Source of the DNA: CAKRZE01 sp045617585
GTDB taxonomy: Bacteria > Bacillota > Clostridia > Oscillospirales > CAG-272
Assembly: GCA_045617585.1 (NCBI GenBank)
Contig: JAZLIW010000005.1
Span: 1-14,111 of the forward strand
Reading direction: 5' to 3'
Length of the DNA: 14,111 nucleotides
Each line of letters starts with the position of its first letter. The first letter of the stretch is position 1. Positions 6,696 through 14,037 of the stretch are shown in pieces. The position numbers were made by a program, and so were the translations under genes. The notes below the pieces were generated by a model, which did no database searches, was not told the DNA's origin, and was given only the letters and a program-made list of their open reading frames with translations.

Positions 6696-9600
6696 ATGAA
6701 AAAGGAAATCATCTCGTTTCTGCTGATCCTGTCCGCGTTGGCAGGCGTCGCTGCCGGAATGAACGTATCGGCTGCGGGAGAGGCAGGGACCGATCCGAAG
6801 GAGGAAACGATGGACTATCTTGCGCTGAAGAACGCCGGGGGACCCTCGGGCGTACCGCTCGGCGGTGCCGGCGTCGGTTATTTTGAGATCTCACCGGATG
6901 GCAGACTCACGCGCACCTGCGTGAATAACATCCACAAATCGTTCCCCGATACGCCGGACGGCTTTACGGTCGCGGTGTACGACGGGAAGAACGCCGTGCG
7001 TCTGCAGAGGGACGGGGATACCGTCCTCGGGATGAAGGGCTATTCCGACAGCACCTACACCGGTCTCTGGCCGACCGTGAAGATCGGGTTTGAAAACGCG
7101 AAAAACGGTTCCGCCGATATGGGCTATTCCGCGTATTCCGGCGTCACGGCACAGAACGTCAGGGACAGCTCATTGCCCGTCGTCTTCTTTGAGGTCGGGT
7201 TGACCAACGACGGCAGCACCGCCAAAGAGATGAGCGCCCTGCTCTCGTGGGGCGACCTGATCGGGCGCGGCATCCGCGATACCGACAAAGCGAACCCCTC
7301 CGACCTGAACGGTGAATCATCCGATTGGTACGATATGGCGACCCCGCAGACGATGGCGAAGGGCGTTACCGTCGAAGGCGGAGGCCGCACCTACCGCGGC
7401 GTCATGCAGTATACGGAGGAGCCGATCGTACCGAACAAGGCGACCTTCCAGAATTACAACACGCAGTTCCTTCTCCTTGCGGAAGCCGGGGAAGGGGACG
7501 AGGTGACCGTTCTAAAATCCTTTGACGCGGCAAGCGGCAGCGCGCTTTCCTCCTTCGTCGGAGGCGGAAACCTCGGCGCTTATACGGAGGAGCCCGTTCC
7601 GCTCTCCGCTCCCGATGCCGCGGACACGAGGAAGGTCAAAAAAGCGAGCGCCGTTTCCGTCTCGACGACCGTCGGTGCGGGAGAAACGAAGACCGTCCGC
7701 TTCGTCCTTTCCTGGTTCATGCCCGAATTCACGGAGGAGCAGTACGCTTCCATGAACAGAATGGAGGGCTGCGACTACGGAAAATATTATCATAATTTCT
7801 TCTCCTCTGCCGAGGAACTGACTTCCTACGCGATCGCGAACCGGGAGGAGATCCGGGAAGGAATCAGGGCGTGGCAGGAACCGATCCTGAAAAGCTCTCT
7901 CCCCTCGTGGCTGATCTTCAAGGAGATCAACAGCGGTTACGTCTTCTATACCAACGGCGTCCTCAACAAGCGCGGCAATTTCTCCACGCTGGAGGGCGAA
8001 ATGGGCGGCTACGGCGGGACGATGGACCAGAAGATGAGCTCCCATCCGTTCTATGAAAAACTCTTCCCATCGCTGAATCTCGCGGAGAACCGTCAGTATG
8101 CGAACGTCCTCGGCTCAAGCGGGGAGATCCAGCACTTTGACGTCCACTACTACCACGGCATCGCCGACAGCGATCCCGGGAACCGGGTCAATCCGACGCC
8201 CGCGGGCAGCATGATCGACAACGGCGGGTCGTGGATGGTGCAGATGTGGAACCTCTACGCTCAGACCGGAGACGATACGTACCTGAAGCAGTATCTGTCC
8301 GAGATGAACGGCACGATGGATTTCATCCGCACGAAATACGCGGCGGGGACCCATTATCCCTGCTATAACACGACCTACGACGACTTCAGTCACCCTGCCG
8401 TCATGATCTATTCCGGGATCGTTTGGCTGGATATGCTTGAGATCGCCGCCGATTGGTGCGAGGTCTGCGGGGACGGCGCCAAAGCGGATTTCTACCGCGG
8501 CGAATACGGATACGCATATGACGACGTCGCCCTGCTTTACGGCGAGCACGAAAAGGAACTCGGCTGCGGCCCGTTCTACGCGTACGGCTGCGACCGGGAA
8601 TATCTGTCCTCGGGCGGAGCAAAGGGAGAGATCAGATCGCAGATGATGTTCTCCGGCGCGGTCGCCGGGGAATTCATCAGCCGTTACAGCGGCAGGGGCG
8701 ACGTGATTCCCTTTGAGAATTACGTTTCTCACCTGAATGCCTTTCTCCGGACCTCGGTTCAGAATTCGGGCGATTATTACGCGCCGAAGGTCTTCAATAT
8801 CCGCACTCAGCAGAATATGGACGCCGCGAACTCCTCCTGCTGGCCCTTCTACCTCGACAGCTACGGCGCGATGGCGGCGATCCAGGCGGGCTATCTCGAG
8901 GACGGTCTTGAGATCCTGCTGCACACGATGCTCGTCGATCTCCGCCTCGGGTATGAATGGACGCAGGATCTGTGGGTTCGCGGCTACGTGACCTATATGA
9001 CGGCGCCGGTCGCGTGGTTTATCAACGACGTTCTCGCCGGTTCCGCGCTTGACGTTCCCGGCAAAACGCTTTCTTTCGGTCCCTCCTGCCCTGCATCCGA
9101 GGGGATCGGAACGGGGGACGGGCTCCGCGTTCCGCTCTATTATCCGAAATACTGGGCAGAACTGGACTACCGTCCGGCAGACGGCGTTTTCACCTACCGG
9201 ATCACGAAGACCTTTTACGGTGACGGGGAAGAACCGCTCACCTTCGATCGGGTCAGAGCGGTCCCTGCCGGAACGGCGGCGGAGGACGCGGTCACGGTAT
9301 CGCTTTCCGCTCCCTTCACTGTGGAAGAGGGCGCAGTCCTCGATCTGTCCGCCCACGCGGCTTCGTTCTCCTCCGCGCCCCGTGAGAAGGTCCTGACCCC
9401 GGTCGGGCAGTATCAGGGTCCTTCCGAGCAGGAGCGCGCCGCGAACGGCACCGGCCTTTCCGCTGCGATCACCTTTGACGGCAGAACGGAGACGCTCCCC
9501 GTCGCCGAGGTCGACCTCTGCTACAACGCGGAAAATCCGCCCCTGCCCGACGTGAAGGGGGAATACGGGCTTTCTCTGTCCGGCAGGATCATGCCGCGCT

Positions 9601-10976
9601 ACTCCCAGAAATATCAGATTCTCGTGGAATACAGCGGAGACGAGGAGGACGTGACCCTGTCCTTCGATGGAAAGGAGATCACGGATCCCGGCAGATCGAT
9701 CGACGACGTGGAATCCCAGCAGTACCGCCCGACCGAGGGCAAAAAGCTGATGGTCCTCACCGCCGATCTCACGGGAGGGAAGACCTACAAGATCGCGCTG
9801 AAATATCGCGGCGACGTTTCCGATCCCGGAGACGACACGCTCCGCCTGCTTTGGTGGTCCTCGATGCAGAGCATGGGCGTCGTGATCCACGAGCGCCTCT
9901 TCCCGGAGGTCTCGGCGTACGGTCAGATCAACGGGCTTGAATTCCTGGAAACGAATACGCAGGTCGAGGGCGACCATATCGCCTATACGCAAAAAGGGAC
10001 CTACGCGATCTATGAGGAGATCGATTTCGGCAATCCCGGGACCGGACGCTTTGCCTTCGCGATGAACGCGGCGGCGATTGACAGCGATGTTTCCCGCGGG
10101 GGAACGATGGAGATCCGCCTCGGCGATCAGAAGGGAAAACTGCTCGGCACGCTGAAATTTGAGCCGACCGGCGGATGGGGTAATTACCGTGAGGTCACGG
10201 CAGAGGTGGATTTCGGCGGTCCGGTGACCGGAAAGCAGAATATCTGCTTCGTGTTCCGCCCCGTTTCCGATTTCCTGCTGAACTATACCTTCTTTTCCTT
10301 CCGTCCGTTGGATCCTTCGGAAGAGGGACCCGGCGGGGACGGGCAGGAAGGGATCGACGCGACGGACTGGATCCTCGGCGTTTCCTTCGACGAGGGGACC
10401 GTGCGCGACGAAAACGGGCACGTTGCCTATACGGAAAAAAAGACCTACGCCCTCTATCGGGATCTTGACTTCGGTCCCGCGCACGCGTCCCGCTTCCTTC
10501 TGACAATCAACGCCGCGGCACCCGACAACGAGGTGTCGAAGGGCGGAACGATGGAGATCCGGCTGGACGGGATGAACGGAAAACTGCTCGGTACGCTCGA
10601 CTTTACGCCGAACGGAGACTGGAACAGCTTCAAGCCCGTAACGGCGGAGATCGACTTCGGGGAATACACGTCGGGTCTTTACGATATCTGCTTCGTCTTC
10701 CGTCCCGATTCGACGTATCTGATGAATTATTCCGACTTTATGTTCTCACCGGATCCCGATTCCGCCCCGGAAACCGGACCCGCCGCGACGGAGCCCGTAT
10801 CCGAAACCGCGTCCGGAACCGATCCGGAAACGGACGGGGAGACGCAGGTAAACCCGGAAAACCCGGAAGAGCCGGAGGAAAAGAAGAACGTTCTTCTTCC
10901 CGCGCTGATCGGTACGGCGGCTGCCGCCGTTCTTGCCGGGCTGGCGATCTTACTGACAAAGAAAAAGAAAAAATAA
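6696..10976 (+). CDS. Secreted, membrane-anchored GH116/DUF608-type glycosidase with PA14-like and CBM6-like domains
   Basis: This 1426-residue enzyme probably removes beta-linked glucose or a related sugar from glycosides outside the cell. It has a signal peptide (cleavage likely after VSA, residue 26). An N-terminal beta domain opens with PSGVPLGGAGVGYFEISPDG, the hallmark of the GBA2/GH116 family. The alpha/alpha-barrel spans about 400-800. Glu433 and Asp444 have the same 11-residue spacing as nucleophile Glu441 and Asp452 that I recall for Thermoanaerobacterium GH116; Asp562 or Asp563 in TTYDDF is the likely acid/base, and His480 lies in IQHFDVHY. Then follow a PA14-like domain (about 950-1075), two CBM6-like repeats (about 1089-1205 and 1237-1350), an acidic Pro/Glu/Thr linker and a membrane helix with a KKKKK tail (about 1398-1426). 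There is no LPxTG motif. It is much longer than plain GH116 enzymes (roughly 800 residues). The exact family and substrate are not certain. Confidence 0.87.
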   Translation: MKKEIISFLLILSALAGVAAGMNVSAAGEAGTDPKEETMDYLALKNAGGPSGVPLGGAGVGYFEISPDGRLTRTCVNNIHKSFPDTPDGFTVAVYDGKNAVRLQRDGDTVLGMKGYSDSTYTGLWPTVKIGFENAKNGSADMGYSAYSGVTAQNVRDSSLPVVFFEVGLTNDGSTAKEMSALLSWGDLIGRGIRDTDKANPSDLNGESSDWYDMATPQTMAKGVTVEGGGRTYRGVMQYTEEPIVPNKATFQNYNTQFLLLAEAGEGDEVTVLKSFDAASGSALSSFVGGGNLGAYTEEPVPLSAPDAADTRKVKKASAVSVSTTVGAGETKTVRFVLSWFMPEFTEEQYASMNRMEGCDYGKYYHNFFSSAEELTSYAIANREEIREGIRAWQEPILKSSLPSWLIFKEINSGYVFYTNGVLNKRGNFSTLEGEMGGYGGTMDQKMSSHPFYEKLFPSLNLAENRQYANVLGSSGEIQHFDVHYYHGIADSDPGNRVNPTPAGSMIDNGGSWMVQMWNLYAQTGDDTYLKQYLSEMNGTMDFIRTKYAAGTHYPCYNTTYDDFSHPAVMIYSGIVWLDMLEIAADWCEVCGDGAKADFYRGEYGYAYDDVALLYGEHEKELGCGPFYAYGCDREYLSSGGAKGEIRSQMMFSGAVAGEFISRYSGRGDVIPFENYVSHLNAFLRTSVQNSGDYYAPKVFNIRTQQNMDAANSSCWPFYLDSYGAMAAIQAGYLEDGLEILLHTMLVDLRLGYEWTQDLWVRGYVTYMTAPVAWFINDVLAGSALDVPGKTLSFGPSCPASEGIGTGDGLRVPLYYPKYWAELDYRPADGVFTYRITKTFYGDGEEPLTFDRVRAVPAGTAAEDAVTVSLSAPFTVEEGAVLDLSAHAASFSSAPREKVLTPVGQYQGPSEQERAANGTGLSAAITFDGRTETLPVAEVDLCYNAENPPLPDVKGEYGLSLSGRIMPRYSQKYQILVEYSGDEEDVTLSFDGKEITDPGRSIDDVESQQYRPTEGKKLMVLTADLTGGKTYKIALKYRGDVSDPGDDTLRLLWWSSMQSMGVVIHERLFPEVSAYGQINGLEFLETNTQVEGDHIAYTQKGTYAIYEEIDFGNPGTGRFAFAMNAAAIDSDVSRGGTMEIRLGDQKGKLLGTLKFEPTGGWGNYREVTAEVDFGGPVTGKQNICFVFRPVSDFLLNYTFFSFRPLDPSEEGPGGDGQEGIDATDWILGVSFDEGTVRDENGHVAYTEKKTYALYRDLDFGPAHASRFLLTINAAAPDNEVSKGGTMEIRLDGMNGKLLGTLDFTPNGDWNSFKPVTAEIDFGEYTSGLYDICFVFRPDSTYLMNYSDFMFSPDPDSAPETGPAATEPVSETASGTDPETDGETQVNPENPEEPEEKKNVLLPALIGTAAAAVLAGLAILLTKKKKK
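9969..10755 (+). repeat. Two tandem CBM6-like carbohydrate-binding repeats inside the glycosidase
   Basis: Matching landmarks occur twice, always 444 bases (148 codons) apart: HIAYTQKGTYAIY and HVAYTEKKTYALY, GGTMEIRLGD and GGTMEIRLDG, GKLLGTLKF and GKLLGTLDF, ICFVFRP in both, and LLNYTFFSF and LMNYSDFMF. The DNA is also still similar, with ggaacgatggagatccg in both copies (from 10101 and 10545), so the duplication is probably not ancient. The pattern of aromatic residues with a terminal Asn-Tyr is typical of CBM6 modules. The two copies are joined by a Gly-rich spacer (EEGPGGDGQEG). Confidence 0.8.
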
Positions 10977-10997
10977 AACATACGGAGGAAACGAAAC

Positions 10998-12059
10998 ATG
11001 AAAAAAGTCATCGTCGGCGTGATCGGCTGCGGCAATATCGCAAACGGCGCGCACATCCCGAGCTACGTGAACAATCCCGACTGCGAGATCCGCTATTTCT
11101 GCGATATTATCCCGGAGAAGGCGGAGCAGGCGGTCGCGCGCTACGGCGTCGGAAAAGCGATCACCGACTACCACGAGATCCTGAACGACCCGGAGGTCGA
11201 CGCGGTCTCGGTCTGCACCCCGAACAAAATGCACGCGATCATCTCGATCGACGCGATGCGGGCAGGGAAGGACGTCCTCTGTGAGAAGCCCGCGGCGCGC
11301 ACCTACGCCGAGGCGCTGGAAATGCAGAGGGTCCAGCACGAGACGGGCAAGACCCTGAACATCGGCGTCGTCAACCGCTTCAACAACGCGGTCAATCTGG
11401 TCCGTGACCGGATCGCAAGCGGGGAACTGGGGCAGATCTATCACGTATATATCAACTTCCGCCGTTACCGCGGGATCCCGGGCATCGGCGGCGACTTCAC
11501 GAACAAGGCGGTCGCGGGCGGCGGCGCGCTGATCGACTGCGGCGTGCATCTTCTCGATATCGTCATGTACTGTACCGGCGATCCGAAGATCCTTTCCGCC
11601 TCCGGCAAGACCTTCGACCTGCTCGGCAAGGATATCCCGAACTACGTTTACACCGGAATGTGGGCGGAGGATAAGAAGGACCTGAACGGCGTGTTCGACG
11701 TCGACGACTTCGCTACCGCGTTCGTCCGTACCGAGGGCCCCACGGTCACGATGAATATCTGCTGGGCGCAGAACATCGGCATCGAGGAGAGCTACATCGA
11801 GTTCTTCGGCGACAAGGCGGGGATCCGCCTCTATTACGGCGGCGACTTTACCGAGTGGGGCGTCCGCGATGGGAAACTGTACGAGGAAAAACCCGCGTTC
11901 ACGCCGAACAACAGCTTCCAGTCTGAGATCGACGCCTTCGTGGACTGCGTCCGCACCGGCAAGCGTCTCCCCTCGCATATCGACAACGCCGTGATCACGT
12001 CCCAGCTCATGCAGGCGATCTACGATTCCTCCGCGAGCGGAAAAGAGATCACCTTCTGA
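10998..12059 (+). CDS. Gfo/Idh/MocA family NAD(P)-dependent oxidoreductase
   Basis: This 353-residue cytoplasmic dehydrogenase oxidises or reduces a sugar, inositol or sugar derivative. The N-terminal Rossmann fold has the dinucleotide motif GCGNIA (residues 10-15). CEKPAAR with Lys97 is the EKP motif whose lysine takes part in catalysis. ALIDCGVHLLD carries the Asp180/His184 pair expected in the active site of this family. The C-terminal part (about 125-330) has the usual open beta-sheet features (FVRTEGPTVTMNICWAQ). Length and motif order are normal and complete. The start ATG follows GGAGG by eight bases. Only 21 bases and no terminator separate it from the large glycosidase gene, so it is the second gene of that operon and probably processes a sugar the glycosidase releases. 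The exact substrate cannot be read from sequence. Confidence 0.92.
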   Translation: MKKVIVGVIGCGNIANGAHIPSYVNNPDCEIRYFCDIIPEKAEQAVARYGVGKAITDYHEILNDPEVDAVSVCTPNKMHAIISIDAMRAGKDVLCEKPAARTYAEALEMQRVQHETGKTLNIGVVNRFNNAVNLVRDRIASGELGQIYHVYINFRRYRGIPGIGGDFTNKAVAGGGALIDCGVHLLDIVMYCTGDPKILSASGKTFDLLGKDIPNYVYTGMWAEDKKDLNGVFDVDDFATAFVRTEGPTVTMNICWAQNIGIEESYIEFFGDKAGIRLYYGGDFTEWGVRDGKLYEEKPAFTPNNSFQSEIDAFVDCVRTGKRLPSHIDNAVITSQLMQAIYDSSASGKEITF

Positions 12060-12064
12060 TCACG

Positions 12065-12117
12065 AAAAAAGACCCCTCCTGCCGGTATCCTGTTGGGAAT
12101 AGGCAGGAGGGATTTTT
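12065..12117. terminator. Bidirectional terminator between convergent operons
   Basis: CCCTCCTGCC (12074-12083) pairs perfectly with GGCAGGAGGG (12102-12111). On the plus strand a T-run follows (12113-12117, then CTTT), ending the glycosidase-oxidoreductase operon. On the minus strand the stem is followed by GTCTTTTTT (A-run 12065-12070), ending the rubrerythrin operon. The 18-base loop is longer than usual and can pair partly within itself (TATCC with GGAATA). Confidence 0.92.
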
Positions 12118-12136
12118 CTTTATGACGCTGCGGGGA

Positions 12137-13453
12137 TCAATAATTTTCCGCGTTGATCTCGAAATAGCTCTGCGGATGCGCGCAGACGGGGCAGAGCTCG
12201 GGCGCCTTGGTGCCGATCATGATGTGACCGCAGTTGCGGCACTCCCAGACCTTGACCTCGCTCTTCTCGAAGACCTGTGCGGACTCGACATTCTTCAGCA
12301 AGGCGCGGTAGCGCTCTTCGTGATGCTTCTCGATCGCGGCGACGGCACGGAACTTGACGGCAAGATCGGTAAAGCCCTCTTCCTCTGCCGTCCTGGCGAA
12401 GCCTTCGTACATATCGGTCCACTCGTAGTTTTCGCCGTCGGCGGCGGAGCCGAGGTTCTCTGCGGTCGTGCCGATGCCGTTCAGTTCCTTGAACCACATC
12501 TTCGCGTGCTCTTTTTCGTTATCGGCGGTCTTTTGGAAGAGCGCGGAGATCTGCTCGTAGCCTTCCTTCTTGGCGGTCGAAGCGAAATAGGTGTACTTGT
12601 TTCTTGCCTGAGACTCGCCTGCGAAGGCCGCCTGCAGGTTCTTTTCGGTCTGCGTGCCTGCGTATCTGTTGGCGATGGGCTCGAGCTTGTCGCCCTTCTG
12701 GCGGCATCTGGGGCAAACGGCTTCCTCGCCATCCTTCACGGTGAAGATCTCACCGCAGATTTTGCATTTGTAGGTTTTCATGTGCGTGGACTCCTTTATA
12801 TTATTATTATTTTGATTGACGGTCAGACGGTCGGCTCCGGTGCCGGGGACCTTTTCGAAGTCGGAGGCGGGGTGCTTGCAGAGGGGGCAGACGAAGCCCT
12901 CGGGCAGGGTCTCTCCTTCGTATTCATATCCGCAGACGGAGCAGCGCCAGACCGTTTTTCCCGGCTTTTCCGGCTGAGGCTTCGGCTTGATACGGAGATG
13001 ATAGAAGGAATAGGTCGCGGACGGAACGGAGGAAAGCACCTCCGCGTCGGTCACGTGTGCCAGGAAAAGCGTATGGCTGCCGAGATCGATCCGCCCGAAG
13101 ATCGAGGCGGAGATCCAGGCGTTCGTGCCCTCGGTGATCGCGAGCGTTCCGTTCGGCGTGCGGAGTACGGGAGCGTATCCGGCGAATTTGTCGGTATCCG
13201 CGCCGGTACGGAACCCAAAGCGCTCGAAAACGGGGAAGCGCGCGTCCTCGCTCAAAACGGAGACGGTGAAACGATCGGTTTCCGTCAGCATGACGTGCGT
13301 ATAATTCGCTTTGTTGACGGCAATACTGACGGTCAGCGGATCGGAAGCGGTCTGCATGACGGTGTTGACGATGCAGCCGTTGTCTTTTCCGTTCAGGCGG
13401 GCGGTCAGGACGAACAGACCGCAGCTGACGGACTGAAGTGCTTTACTGTTCAA
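12137..13453 (-). CDS. Fused flavin reductase-rubredoxin (Hrb type) and rubrerythrin in one reading frame
   Basis: This 438-codon frame encodes a peroxide/oxygen-reducing chain. Residues 1-165 are an FMN-binding flavin reductase (KALQSVSCGLFVLTAR, DNGCIVNTVMQT). Residues 169-209 are a rubredoxin with Cys171/174 and Cys189/192. Together they equal high-molecular-weight rubredoxin (Hrb). After a low-complexity linker (NQNNNNIKES), Met225 begins a full rubrerythrin. It has a short N-terminal zinc-ribbon/rubredoxin-like part (Cys230/233, 247/250), a diiron four-helix domain (Glu280, Glu313-xx-His316, Glu375-xx-His378) and a C-terminal rubredoxin (Cys405/408, 421/424). Electrons would flow from NAD(P)H through FMN and rubredoxin iron to the diiron centre, which reduces hydrogen peroxide to water. 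The first codon is TTG with a weak GAGG site; the start fits the family's usual MN-KAL beginning. A good internal ribosome binding site before Met225 suggests that free rubrerythrin is made too, or that two genes became joined by loss of a stop. It follows perR in the same operon. Confidence 0.85.
   Translation of the reverse strand: MNSKALQSVSCGLFVLTARLNGKDNGCIVNTVMQTASDPLTVSIAVNKANYTHVMLTETDRFTVSVLSEDARFPVFERFGFRTGADTDKFAGYAPVLRTPNGTLAITEGTNAWISASIFGRIDLGSHTLFLAHVTDAEVLSSVPSATYSFYHLRIKPKPQPEKPGKTVWRCSVCGYEYEGETLPEGFVCPLCKHPASDFEKVPGTGADRLTVNQNNNNIKESTHMKTYKCKICGEIFTVKDGEEAVCPRCRQKGDKLEPIANRYAGTQTEKNLQAAFAGESQARNKYTYFASTAKKEGYEQISALFQKTADNEKEHAKMWFKELNGIGTTAENLGSAADGENYEWTDMYEGFARTAEEEGFTDLAVKFRAVAAIEKHHEERYRALLKNVESAQVFEKSEVKVWECRNCGHIMIGTKAPELCPVCAHPQSYFEINAENY
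12779..12797 (-). promoter_or_regulatory. Internal ribosome binding site and ATG start of the rubrerythrin part
   Basis: On the minus strand AAAGGAG (12797-12791) stands nine bases before an ATG (12781-12779). This would start a separate 214-residue rubrerythrin (12137-12781) that begins MKTYKCKICGE, a typical natural start. The stretch just upstream is AT-rich (AATAATAATAATATA) and looks like ordinary intergenic sequence, yet it contains no stop in the Hrb frame. The site therefore decides whether rubrerythrin is made alone, fused, or both. Confidence 0.75.
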
Positions 13454-13488
13454 TGGACGTACCTCGGATTGACGTTAGAGTTATTGGA

Positions 13489-13875
13489 TCATTCTTTTGC
13501 GGAGCAGTCGGCGCAGACGCCGCGGAAGGAGATGGAGGCCTCGGTGACGGTGATGCCGGTCTCACGGCTGACCGCCTCGGTGAGCTTTGCCGTGTCGGGC
13601 AGGGAAAAGAGATCATAGATCCTCCCGCATCTGACGCAGGCGGCGTGCGGGTGCGGCTTGACGTTGCCGTCGTAGTGTTCCTGCCCCGCGAACGCGCCGA
13701 CGGAAACGGCATATCCCTCTTTCTCGAATTCGTCGAGATTGCGGTATACGGTCGCGAGGCTGAGATCCGGGTAGACGGGCTTCAGCTGCCCGTAGATCCA
13801 TTCCGCCGTCGGGTGAATGACGGTATTTTTCAGGCAATCGAGGATCGCCTGCCTCTTCTTACTGTATCTTTGCAT
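13489..13875 (-). CDS. perR: PerR-type peroxide-sensing repressor (Fur family)
   Basis: This 128-residue DNA-binding repressor senses hydrogen peroxide through metal-catalysed oxidation of its histidine ligands and then releases stress genes. The winged helix is residues 1-70 (recognition helix around SLATVYRNLDEFEKEG). The structural zinc site is Cys80/Cys83 and Cys121/Cys124. The regulatory metal ligands His21, Asp69, His75, His77 and Asp88 line up at a constant offset of 16 with His37, Asp85, His91, His93 and Asp104 of Bacillus subtilis PerR (numbers from memory). Asp rather than Glu at position 88 argues for PerR over Fur. It is slightly shorter than the usual 140-150 residues at the N-terminus. 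AAGGA lies six bases before the ATG. It is the first gene of an operon; the fused Hrb-rubrerythrin frame starts 35 bases after its stop. The palindrome in its leader suggests autoregulation. Confidence 0.93.
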   Translation of the reverse strand: MQRYSKKRQAILDCLKNTVIHPTAEWIYGQLKPVYPDLSLATVYRNLDEFEKEGYAVSVGAFAGQEHYDGNVKPHPHAACVRCGRIYDLFSLPDTAKLTEAVSRETGITVTEASISFRGVCADCSAKE

Positions 13876-13889
13876 ACTGCATCCTTAAT

Positions 13890-13902
13890 AAGAATGATTC
13901 TT
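13890..13902 (-). promoter_or_regulatory. PerR-box-like palindrome in the perR leader
   Basis: AAGAATCATTCTT on the minus strand is a perfect 6-1-6 inverted repeat. It resembles the Per box core (TATAATnATTATA) with two symmetric changes. It begins at about the predicted transcription start, just after the -10 box, so bound PerR would block transcription of its own operon. Peroxide would then raise both PerR and the rubrerythrin chain. Confidence 0.7.
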
Positions 13903-13908
13903 TTTTAT

Positions 13909-13936
13909 ATTATAGCAGGTTATTCCGATTTGTCAA
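13909..13936 (-). promoter_or_regulatory. Sigma-A promoter of the perR operon
   Basis: On the minus strand TTGACA (13936-13931) and TATAAT (13914-13909) are both perfect, with 16 bases between. The predicted start is near 13902, at the PerR-box-like palindrome. It is divergent from the tRNA promoter. Confidence 0.88.
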
Positions 13937-13991
13937 GAGATTTTATCAAAAAAAACATCTTGTTTTTTCGGCAAAAAATTGATCGGACCTC

Positions 13992-14020
13992 TTGACATTT
14001 TCGCCCCGGTCTGCTATAAT
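13992..14020 (+). promoter_or_regulatory. Sigma-A promoter of tRNA-Gln
   Basis: TTGACA (13992-13997) and TATAAT (14015-14020) are 17 bases apart, a perfect consensus as expected for a stable RNA. Transcription should begin near 14027, about ten bases before the mature tRNA. Confidence 0.88.
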
Positions 14021-14037
14021 AATCAAGCAATCGGCAA

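Noticed and set aside
8115..10484. Open frame of 789 codons on the minus strand, opposite the GH116-type gene.
   Set aside because: Same composition bias, no promoter or ribosome binding site, no recognised domains. It is a shadow of the real gene.
12792..12816. ATT/TTA triplet run (attattattatt) considered as a microsatellite repeat.
   Set aside because: Only about four units long; it is the AT-rich stretch before the rubrerythrin ribosome binding site and is noted there instead.
12122..13618. Open frame of 498 codons on the plus strand, opposite the rubrerythrin fusion and perR.
   Set aside because: The minus-strand genes show complete sets of metal-binding motifs, while this frame shows none and crosses from one gene into the next.
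13950..13968. A/T hairpin AAAAAACA-TCT-TGTTTTTT between the perR and tRNA promoters, considered as a terminator.
   Set aside because: The stem has only two G-C pairs worth of strength (one C-G pair at the loop end) and no gene ends here. It is more likely AT-rich promoter spacer.
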